From JBAOHV01 sp037045265 (GTDB lineage Bacteria; Actinomycetota; Acidimicrobiia; Acidimicrobiales; Microtrichaceae), in NCBI GenBank assembly GCA_037045265.1, contig JBAOHV010000038.1, positions 20,525 through 84,524 on the forward strand: 64,000 bases of DNA, given 5' to 3'. Below the pieces are notes generated by a model. The model made no database searches and had not been told where the DNA came from. It saw only the letters and a program-made list of their open reading frames with translations. The translations under genes and the position numbers were made by a program. How positions within the stretch are numbered: position 1 is the stretch's first letter; each line of letters begins with the position of its first letter. Shown one piece after another: positions 56,872-64,000 of this stretch.

Positions 56872-57474
56872 GTGAGCGAGTACCTGTTCGACGCAGCGCT
56901 CATCCTGTTCGGGGTCGCCGCGACGGCGCTGTCGATCCGCGCCGCGAGCGCCCCGTCGATCCCCGCGGCCGAGGTGAGGGTCTTCAGCCGGATCAACGGG
57001 TGGCCCGACTGGCTGTTCTACCTGCTCTGGCTGCCGATGCAGTTCGGCAACCTCGCCGTCGGAGCGCTGTGGGGTCTCGGAGCCGCGTGGGTCACGCGCA
57101 GCTGGGACATAGCCATCGCCACAGCAGCCGCAGTACCGCTCAAGCTCCTGATCGAGCGGGTGGTGCGACACCGTCTCTCGGGACTGCGAGAAGTACGCCA
57201 GCGACCCGCCACATCGATCCCAGGCGCCAGGCGGCGAGGAGGAGACGTGCCCGAGTCTGGGCCGAGCTTCCCATCCGGACACGTGATCATGGCCGCGACC
57301 ATCGGTGCCGTCATCGCCGTGGACACATGGCCGACGTGGAGCTGGGCACCCGCGCTGCTGGTCGCTGCGGTCGCACTGGGGCGTGTCTACGTCGGGGCGC
57401 ACAACCCGTTGGACGTCAGCTGCGGGCTCGGCATAGGCCTGGCAGCCGGTGGTGTTCTCAGCGCGATCACCTGA
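56872..57474 (+). CDS. PAP2-family membrane phosphatase
   Basis: The 200-aa protein from GTG 56872 has about five helices and the three phosphatase motifs: KLLIERVVRHRLSG (K-x6-R), PSFPSGH, and GRVYVGAHNPLD (R-x5-H-x3-D). Such enzymes remove phosphate from lipid or polyprenyl phosphates outside the membrane. The residues between motifs one and two (LREVRQRPATSIPGARRRGG) are unusually basic. It precedes ppk2 by 20 nt and is probably co-transcribed. Confidence 0.88.
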   Translation: MSEYLFDAALILFGVAATALSIRAASAPSIPAAEVRVFSRINGWPDWLFYLLWLPMQFGNLAVGALWGLGAAWVTRSWDIAIATAAAVPLKLLIERVVRHRLSGLREVRQRPATSIPGARRRGGDVPESGPSFPSGHVIMAATIGAVIAVDTWPTWSWAPALLVAAVALGRVYVGAHNPLDVSCGLGIGLAAGGVLSAIT

Positions 57475-57494
57475 CCACGCGCCATGCTGTCCCC

Positions 57495-58301
57495 ATGCCC
57501 GAAGACGCCACTGAGCCTGCCGCCAAGCCCGCCATGAAGCGCAAGGAGTACGAGGCCGAGCTCCGACGCCTGCACGGCGAGCTGGTGCAGATGCAGGAAT
57601 GGGTGAAGCGAACGGGGTCGAAGATCTGCGTGGTGTTCGAGGGCCGCGACACCGCCGGCAAGGGCGGCACCATCAAGGCGATCACCGAGCGGGTCAGCCC
57701 CCGCGTGTTCCGGGTGGTGGCGCTACCCGCACCGACCGAGCGCGAACGCACCCAGATGTACCTGCAGCGCTACGTGCAGCACCTCCCTGCTGGTGGCGAG
57801 GTCGTCATCTTCGACCGCAGTTGGTACAACCGGGCTGGTGTCGAGCGGGTCATGGGGTTCTGCACCGAGGACCAGGCCGAGCACTTCCTGGCCAACACCC
57901 CTGCATTCGAACACGCCATGGTCGACTCCGGGATCCAACTGATCAAGTACTGGCTCGAGGTCTCCGCCGACGAGCAGCAGCGGCGCCTCGAGTCACGCAT
58001 CGAGGACCCCCGCAAGATCTGGAAGCTGTCCGAGATGGACCTCAAGTCCTACGAGCGCTGGGACGACTACTCCCACGCACACGACGAGATGTTCCGCTCG
58101 ACCGACACGGCTTGGGCACCCTGGTTCATCACCGACTCGGACGACAAGCGACGGGCCCGGCTGAACGTGATCACACACCTGCTCGGCCAGATTCCGTACG
58201 AACCCGTGGGGCTTCCGAAGATCGAGCTGCCCGACCGCAAGGTTCACTCCGAGAGGCCCGACCCAAGGCTCTCGTTGCGCTGGGTTCCCGCCGAGTTCTG
58301 A
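57495..58301 (+). CDS. ppk2: Polyphosphate kinase 2
   Basis: PPK2 uses polyphosphate to phosphorylate nucleoside di- or monophosphates. The intact 268-aa frame from ATG 57495 has Walker A VVFEGRDTAGKGGTIKAITE, Walker B region GEVVIFDRSWYNRAGVERVM, and the lid basic cluster (RRLESRIEDPRKIWKLSEMD). It is a one-domain class I-like enzyme (GDP or ADP). Class assignment needs a tree. It is convergent with the imelysin-like gene, with a 3-nt gap. Confidence 0.93.
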   Translation: MPEDATEPAAKPAMKRKEYEAELRRLHGELVQMQEWVKRTGSKICVVFEGRDTAGKGGTIKAITERVSPRVFRVVALPAPTERERTQMYLQRYVQHLPAGGEVVIFDRSWYNRAGVERVMGFCTEDQAEHFLANTPAFEHAMVDSGIQLIKYWLEVSADEQQRRLESRIEDPRKIWKLSEMDLKSYERWDDYSHAHDEMFRSTDTAWAPWFITDSDDKRRARLNVITHLLGQIPYEPVGLPKIELPDRKVHSERPDPRLSLRWVPAEF

Positions 58302-58304
58302 GCC

Positions 58305-59492
58305 TCAGCCGTCGCCGTCGGCGTCGCTGAAGCTGACCGTCAGACCGAGCAGGCTCGCCACTTCGGTCGACATGGTCGTCCGCAGCTCGCCCAGGAGCTC
58401 GTGCGCACGTGCCAGGTCGTCCATGGCCGAGGTGTCCGCTGTCGGGTCGAGGTCGCTGATCGGCGATCCGGCGGAGGCGATCGCCCGGGACGCGTTGGAC
58501 AGCGCCTTCGGCATCTCCTCGGCCGTGCGCTCGGCTCCGGCCGCAGCGACCAGAGCCGACAGGCCACCCGCTGCGCCAACGTCACCGACGCGGTCATCCG
58601 TGCCTGCGACGATCGACTCGATCCCAGCCACTTCGTCGAGCATGTCGCCGCTCAGGCGGTGTGCGGCGCCCCCGTCGGTCTCCTGTGGCGCCGGCTGCTC
58701 ACCGTCGACACCGATGACCGGGCCGAGCTGCATGTCGACGACGGTGGTCAGCGCACCGAGCACCCCGTTGAGCAGGTCCTCGAGCGCCTCGGTCGTGTCG
58801 GCCCACATGCCGTCGTCACCGGGCTCCTTCATCTGTTGAGCCGCTGGAGGCTCCCCGTCGACCCCTTCGCCCCATGCTGCGCTTACCTCCTCGGCGGCTG
58901 CGGCCGACAGGGTCGCTCCCGCCAGCGCGTACGAGCACGCCCGCGGGGTGAGCTCCGCCGCTGTCGTCGGGGTGAACAGCAGGTACTGCACGGCGTTGAG
59001 TCCCCGCAGGTCAGCACCCTTGCCATGGAGCTCGTCAGCGGTGAGCACTTCGTCGGACTCCGCCGCGAACCTGGCGATCTTGTCGGTGTCGACGGCGTAG
59101 GCGATTCGGGCGAGTAGCCGGAGGTCCTTGATCGGACCGAATCGGTACGCGGCGGTGTCCGCCCAGGCCGACTGCGCGGCGATCCACGTGTGGCGTGAAT
59201 CCGTGAGCTTCTGCTCGTCCGGGGACGCACACAGCGTCGCTATCGACGTGGCGAGCGCCGCTGTCTCGTCGGCGAGCTTCTCGTAACCCGGCACGATCAC
59301 GTCGTCGACCGCCGCCGCCACCACCTCGGCCCGGTCCGCCGACGTCACATCGCCTCCGCCATCGCTACCACCGTCGCCGCCCGAGCCGTCGCCGTTCGCA
59401 CCAGAGCAACCCGCCAGGATCATGGCGGCCACGCACAGGGCTGCGACCAACATGGCCGTCGGGCCGCGCATCTGCCGGTCGCTCGGCTGCAT
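58305..59492 (-). CDS. Imelysin-like lipoprotein without the GxHxxE motif
   Basis: The intact 395-aa frame from ATG 59492 has a lipoprotein signal (LVAALCVAAMILAGCSG), a Gly/Ser-rich spacer and two all-helical repeats: VIVPGYEKLADETAALATSI, RHTWIAAQSAWADTAAYRFG, DLRGLNAVQYLLF and LLNGVLGALTTVVDMQLG. In imelysins the DLRGLNAVQYLLF position holds G-x-H-x-x-E; here it is G-L-N-A-V-Q, so that metal ligand is missing. It corresponds to the second, COG3489-like member of known imelysin operons, last gene of the operon. Confidence 0.8.
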   Translation of the reverse strand: MQPSDRQMRGPTAMLVAALCVAAMILAGCSGANGDGSGGDGGSDGGGDVTSADRAEVVAAAVDDVIVPGYEKLADETAALATSIATLCASPDEQKLTDSRHTWIAAQSAWADTAAYRFGPIKDLRLLARIAYAVDTDKIARFAAESDEVLTADELHGKGADLRGLNAVQYLLFTPTTAAELTPRACSYALAGATLSAAAAEEVSAAWGEGVDGEPPAAQQMKEPGDDGMWADTTEALEDLLNGVLGALTTVVDMQLGPVIGVDGEQPAPQETDGGAAHRLSGDMLDEVAGIESIVAGTDDRVGDVGAAGGLSALVAAAGAERTAEEMPKALSNASRAIASAGSPISDLDPTADTSAMDDLARAHELLGELRTTMSTEVASLLGLTVSFSDADGDG

Positions 59493-59503
59493 ATCAGGAC
59501 GCC

Positions 59504-60978
59504 TCACAGGGAGTTCAGGAACGCGATCAGATCGTCGCGTTCGTCGGCCGACATGCGCAGGAACCCGTCGCGGGCGAACTGCGCCTCTCCACCGTGCCAC
59601 AGGATCGCCTCGGTCAGGTTCCGGGCCCGGCCGTCGTGCAGGAAGCACGCGTGTGCCCGTTCACCTCGTCGGTGAGCCCGATGCCCCACAGCGGCGCCGT
59701 TCGCCACTCCGAGCCACTCGCAGCGAAGTCGGGACGGTCGTCCGCCAGGGCCTCGCCCATGTCGTGCAGCAGCAGGTCGGTATACGGGCGGATGTCCTGA
59801 TCGGACAGCGAATCGACATCGGTGCGGCCCGTACGCAGCTGCGAGACGTGACAGGCCGAGCACCCGAGGTCGCCGAAGCTCTGCTCGCCACGGCTCGTCG
59901 ATCGCTCTCCGACGTCACGGCGTGCAGGCACCGCGAGTGTGCGGGTGTAGAAGATCACCCGGTCGAGCTTCTCGTCGGAGATCTCCGGATCCCCACCGTT
60001 CGGAGCCGCCAGACAGAGCAGCTGCAGCGGGGTGCAGTCCTGGTCCCGGTGCAGTCGGGAGGTGATGCCGATGTCTCCGAGGAACGCCCCGGCGCTCTGG
60101 TCGGCGACGCTGGCCACGTTCGCCTTCCAACCGAACCGACCGATCTCAATGGCCTGGGTGGAAGGGCTCCAAACCAGGTTCGGGCGACCGCTCACCGCTC
60201 CCTCGTCAGCCTGCTGCTCGGCCAGATCACGGATCATCTCCTCGGGGACCGCCTCGAGGAGACCGTCTCCGAACACGGGCGGAGCGATGCGTGGCCCGAT
60301 CATCGTCTCCGGGGCCGAGCGGCCCGTAACCCAACTCGGCGACCGAGTATTCGGGGGCCTCGAGGGTGTAGGGCGTACCGTCCTCGAAGGTCGCCGCGGA
60401 TCTCACGGGTGGTGATCCGCACCGAGCCCTCGACCGGGACTCCGTTGATCGCCCGGTCCTGGAGCTGCCCTCCATAGGCGGGGTTCGGAACTGGCGCTCC
60501 GTGCCCTCCCCCGCCGGAGTCGGCGTCACCCGGAACCGAGAGTCGCAGCAGCAGGCCGCGTTCCTCGGGCGACTCGACGGTGCGATCGGCGCGCCGCGGC
60601 CGTCCTTGAAGTGACACGACGAACACGACTGGGCGTTGAAGAGGGGTCCCAACCCGTCGCGTGCCGTGGTCGAAGCGGGTGCGGTCACCCAGTTGTCGTT
60701 GAAGAAGTTGTTGCCGACCGCGTGGGCCCGCTTCTGGTCCCCGTCGAGGCCGGGCACCGGCTGTGCGAACGCCTGCTGCCCCGTGTTGTGAACCGTCGCT
60801 GCGCCGCCTGACGCCTCCTTCTCGGCGAGCGAGGCGGCTGGCTCGGCGGTTCTCGGAGCGGCGATGTTGCCCTCGGCCCGCCTCGGTGCAGGACGCCACG
60901 GCGAAGGTGAGCGCCATGACTGCGCCGCAGCGCGACCAGTGACGCTGTGGCCACCTGACGAACGCTGGACGTTGTCAT
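59504..60978 (-). CDS. DUF1111 diheme oxidoreductase-like lipoprotein, frameshifted
   Basis: ATG 60978 follows GGAGG at 8 nt. A signal (ATASLVALR, then MALTFAVASC in a shifted frame) suggests a lipoprotein. The enzyme has c-type heme motifs CSSCH (GPLFNAQSCSSCHFKDGRGA) and CSACH (FGDLGCSACHVSQLRTG). It also contains RPNLVWSPSTQAIEIGRFGW, YTDLLLHDMGEALADDRPDF, TAPLWGIGLTDEVNGH and FLRMSADERDDLIAFLNSL. It is the COG3488 partner of imelysins. Frames change near 60925, 60870, 60815, 60545, 60400, 60300 and 59655. Twelve nt separate it from the next gene. Confidence 0.85.
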
Positions 60979-61024
60979 CGCTGACACCTCCGGGGGGCAG
61001 GTCAGCTTGCTGGATCGGGCGGGC

Positions 61025-62233
61025 TCAGACGGTCAGGTCGACCTGGATTCCCAGAGCGTCTGCCGCCTCGGCGATCAGCTCACCCTGGGCCTGGACGGTG
61101 CGGTGACGGTCTCGCTCCAGGGGCGCAGGCGTTGCCGACGAGCATCGAGTCGAACGTCTCGGTGTAGCTCTCGGTCAGTGCGACGGTCGCGGCGATCTGC
61201 TCGGTGAGCTCGGTGTTGAGGTCGACGTCGACACCTTCGACGAGCGTGTCGAGGCCGGGACCGGCTTCGATCGCCGGGTACGTGCCCAGGTAGACCCACT
61301 GGACGCCGAGCGCGTTGGCGTGCACGTCGGCGTTGGTGTTGTCGCTGAAGCAGGAGTGCTCGTCCTCCTGGTCGGCGGTCTCGAGCGCGACGGCGATGCG
61401 CTCGCCGGCGAGCTCGCCGACGGTCAGGGCCCCGATGCCGCGGAACATGTTGGGCAACGGCGGCTCGACCGGATCGGCGAGGAACTCGCTGGCGGTAGCT
61501 GCCGCCCGTCGGGCGCCCACTGCTCGGCGACCGAGCGTCAGGTCGGCGACCAGCTGATCGGCGAGCAGGTTCGAGGTACGGTGGCACGGCGCTCGGCGAC
61601 CGGGCTCGGTGGTGTAGTCGGTGACGGGCGGCGTGCCGGGACCGCTGTCGTTCGAGGTCCTGACCCCACAGCAGGAACTCGATCGCGTGCCAGCCGGTGG
61701 AGATGTTCGTCTCGCCGCCTGCCTCGTTGGCAGCGATGACGATCACCTCGGCGGTGATCTCGGGCACGCCGTCGACGTCGTTGATGATGCCTGCGTTCTC
61801 GTCGCCCTCGACGTAGTCGACGTACGCCTCGTCCATGGGCCATGCGTTGATCTGGCCTTCTGGACCGTCGTCAGCGGTTGTCGATCGGGCCGTCGTAGAA
61901 GCGGAAGGCCTCGGTCGGGCCGTAGTCGTCACGGGCGGCGAGCCATTGGTCCTTGGCTGCCTGCAACGTTGCTTCGGTCGGGTCCTCGGTGAAGGCGACG
62001 AGCGCCTGCTGGAGCTCGGTCGCCGAAGCGATCGATGCCTCGTAGCTGGCGTGGACGCCGTCGGCGTAGTGCGCGGCGACCGGTTCGGCCTGCTCGGCAC
62101 TCAGCGAGTCGACGACATCTTCTGTCGTCGTGGTCGTGGTGTTCGCGGACTCGTCGGTGCAGCCGACGGCGAAGAGCGTGGTCGCGGCGATCGCTGCTGC
62201 TGCGATGCGATGGGTACGGATCGTGCGTGACAT
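61025..62233 (-). CDS. Imelysin (IrpA-like, M75 fold) iron-associated lipoprotein, frameshifted
   Basis: ATG 62233 gives a lipoprotein signal (RIAAAAIAATTLFAVGC). The imelysin motif G-x-H-x-x-E is intact in ISTGWHAIEFLLWGQDL. Other blocks are VAAHYADGVHASYEASIASA, AAKDQWLAARDDYGPTEAFR, PNMFRGIGALTVGELAGERI and EDEHSCFSDNTNADVHANAL. Frames change near 61872, 61665, 61560 and 61125. In the last frame it ends VQAQGELIAEAADALGIQVD at a stop at 61025-61027. First gene of the operon, about 400 residues. Imelysins bind iron-related ligands outside the cell; the exact substrate is unknown. Confidence 0.85.
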
Positions 62234-62317
62234 AGGACGGTGGTCTCCCTCGGGCGGTCCGTGCTCAGATCATCCGTGTTCGGATCAACGGATGAGCCGC
62301 ATGGTTCCTATCAGAAG

Positions 62318-62336
62318 TTAGGTCCACCTACCAACC
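62318..62336. promoter_or_regulatory. Candidate IdeR/DtxR iron box in the divergent promoter
   Basis: TTAGGTCCACCTACCAACC matches the 19-bp DtxR/IdeR consensus at 11 positions and contains the inverted repeat TAGGT-CC-ACCTA. It ends 2 nt before ATG 62338 and 85 nt from the imelysin start. The match is weak but well placed for iron control of both units. Confidence 0.35.
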
Positions 62337-62337
62337 A

Positions 62338-63763
62338 ATGGGCAGCACAGTCACGCCAGCCGACACTCCGGCCCCAACTCGATCGACCACCTCCGAAGCG
62401 ACCGGTATCGGGGCGGCGGGCGTGATGGCGGCCAGCTTCGCAGCGACCAGTGGAACGTCACTGGCGGTCGTGCGCATCGCCTTCGGAGCGGTCGGAGTGT
62501 TCAGCGCCGCCGCGCCTGTTCGCTCGCGGCTGGGTCGGGACCCTGTTCGCCGACCCGGCGGTGCACCTGCGCTACCCGGGCCTGGGGTGGGTGCCTGTAC
62601 CCCCCGGTTGGACGATCCACGTCCTCGTCATCGTCATCGGGCTCGCTTCGATCGCCGTGGCACTGGGCTGGCGGTTCCGGATCTCGATCGTGGTCTTCGT
62701 CGTCGCGTTCAGCTGGCTGGAGCTGGTCGAGGTCACCGTCTACCTGAACCACTACTGGTTCATGACGTCGGCCGGCGCGCTGTTCGTGTTCCTGCCGATG
62801 TCGGCGCGCTGGTCGCTCGACGCCCGGCGTCGGGGACCGGCCGACGTGCCCCGCCTCGCCGTCTGGCTGGTCCGGGCGCAGGTCGGCGTGGTCTACACGT
62901 TCGCCGGGATCGCCAAGCTGAACGGCGACTGGATCACTCACGGCCTGCCGCTGGCGCTGTGGCTCCCGGCCCGCTCACACCTGCCTGTCATCGGCCCACT
63001 CCTGGCAGAGCGCAGCGTGGCGTTCGTCGCGAGCTGGGCGGGCGCACTGTTCGACTGCACGGTCGTGGCGTTGCTGCTCTGGCGGCGGACCCGACCGTTC
63101 GCGTTCGGCGCGGTCGTGGCCTTTCACCTGGTCACCTGGTGGTTGTTCCCGATCATCGGCGTCTTCCCGTGGCTGATGATCGCCATGGCGACGGTGTTCT
63201 TCGAACCCGACTGGCCCGAGCGTCTGCTCAGCCGGTTCCGGCAGCCTGCGGCCGGGACGCAGCTGCCGGTCGCCGGGGGAACCTGGTGGCGGCGACACCC
63301 CAGGCTGACAGCCACGGCAATCTGTCTGTGGGCGATCGCCCAGATCGCCCTACCGCTGCGGCACCTCCTCTACCCGAGCGATCATCGTTGGAGCGGCGAG
63401 GGCATGCGCTTCGGCTGGAACGTCATGCTGATCGAGAAGGCAGGGGTGGTGACCTTCCGGCTGGAGGACCCCGACACGGGTGAGCGGTGGAGCGATGACG
63501 CCAGCGGACTGCTGACGCCTCCGCAGCTGAGGGTGATGCGCACCGACCCCGAGCTGATGCGCCAGACGGCTCACCAGCTCGCCGACCAGCGCGAGCGCGC
63601 CGGCTCTGGTCGACCGACGGTGCACGTCGAGGCGATGGCGTCGCTCAACGGCCGACCGGCAGCGCCGATCATCGACCCCGACGTCGACCTGGCGGCCGAG
63701 CCCTGGCGGTTGGGGCCTCAGCGGTGGATCCTCCCGGTTCCGACCAGTCCGCCGCCCGGCTAG
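62338..63763 (+). CDS. HTTM-domain (vitamin K-dependent gamma-carboxylase-like) membrane protein, one frameshift
   Basis: From ATG 62338 the protein has an N-terminal SLAVVRIAFGAVGVFS that, after a frame change near 62510, continues FARGWVGTLFADPAVHLRYP. HTTM hallmarks follow: VEVTVYLNHYWFMTSAGALF, LVRAQVGVVYTFAGIAKLNG, and W-rich FHLVTWWLFPIIGVFPWLMI. The C-terminal 130 residues (EGMRFGWNVMLIEKAGVVTF, LRVMRTDPELMRQTAHQLAD) form an extracytoplasmic part. About 475 residues. It is related to enzymes that carboxylate glutamate. Divergent from the imelysin operon, it may share iron control. Confidence 0.85.
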
Positions 63764-63839
63764 GTGGCCCAGCGGCGGACCCGGAGCACGACGAAGCCGG
63801 CGACAGCGAGACCGCTCTCAACCGCCGCCCCGCGTTTAC

Positions 63840-63876
63840 GGTGCGATCGTTGTCAGGGGGTGACAGCAATCGCACC
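63840..63876 (+). terminator. Hairpin terminator after the HTTM gene
   Basis: GGTGCGATCGTTGTCA (63840-63855) and TGACAGCAATCGCACC (63861-63876) pair at 14 of 16 positions, one of the exceptions being G-U, around a GGGGG loop. It lies 77 nt after the stop. The stretch 63764-64000 holds no gene I can support. Confidence 0.5.
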
Positions 63877-64000
63877 GAGAAGTTGGCCTGGGCGATTCAG
63901 CGGAAGCTTCCAGGCCGACACGGCAGGGATAAGCATGCCGTTGGTGCTGTGGGAAGATCTGCGTCCAGAGTTTCGCGGATCTTTCCGCGGATCCCCCGGG

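Overview
The window is chromosomal DNA of a high-GC actinobacterium. Lineage markers are MshA (mycothiol synthesis), a Rv2466c-type mycothiol-linked DsbA protein, a DUF3039 protein, an RsiG-type c-di-GMP-dependent anti-sigma factor, frequent GTG starts, and many genes whose start codon lies 6-9 nt after a TAnnnT box (leaderless mRNAs). A split b6-type cytochrome b joined to a 14-gene complex I operon points to a deep-branching actinobacterial class. Acidimicrobiia is my inference, not proven by the sequence.

Layout. (1) 1-8.3 kb: surface-polysaccharide region with a nucleotide-sugar dehydrogenase, ricin-type lectin, NDP-sugar epimerase, membrane protein, polyprenyl-phosphate sugar transferase, NeuD-type acetyltransferase and low-molecular-weight phosphatase, then a solo AbiEi/DUF559 protein and a pilin-like protein. 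Three copies of an unusual palindromic repeat occur here. (2) 8.4-10.3 kb: a 642-aa protein of unclear function with a collagen-like insert. (3) 10.9-33.1 kb, all minus strand: one respiratory supercluster reading membrane protein, ferredoxin, b6-type cytochrome b, subunit-IV-like cytochrome b, Rieske protein, diheme cytochrome c, membrane protein, nuoA to nuoN. A Rex-like operator lies at its head, and a divergent cytochrome c gene faces it. (4) 34.1-37.2 kb: secreted protein, phosphoglucose isomerase, membrane protein. (5) 37.2-44.4 kb: haem pathway hemL, hemB, cobA-hemD fusion, hemC, hemA, with rex at the head. (6) 44.5-53.5 kb: acyl-CoA synthetase, a 29-aa membrane protein coupled to a SAM hydrolase, proC, ybjN, mshA, XRE regulator, rsiG, a CdsA-like protein, a histidine phosphatase lacking its second histidine, and small genes. 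(7) 53.5-58.3 kb: thiolase-like protein, DUF2804, Rv2466c-like protein, PAP2 phosphatase, PPK2. (8) 58.3-63.8 kb: imelysin / DUF1111 diheme protein / imelysin operon, divergent from an HTTM (gamma-carboxylase-like) membrane protein, with a candidate iron box between.

The genes form a coherent respiratory theme. Electrons pass from NADH through complex I to menaquinone, then through a b6-like cytochrome complex to c-type cytochromes. Rex, encoded in the same window beside haem synthesis, probably senses NADH/NAD+ for this set. The imelysin cluster would supply iron and the haem genes would use it.

Many genes carry apparent single-base frameshifts. Where I could compare frames they are mostly +1 insertions, and they cluster in stretches next to intact genes. 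I treat them as probable sequence errors, annotate each gene over its full span, and state where frames change. No tRNA, rRNA, CRISPR array or insertion sequence was recognised.
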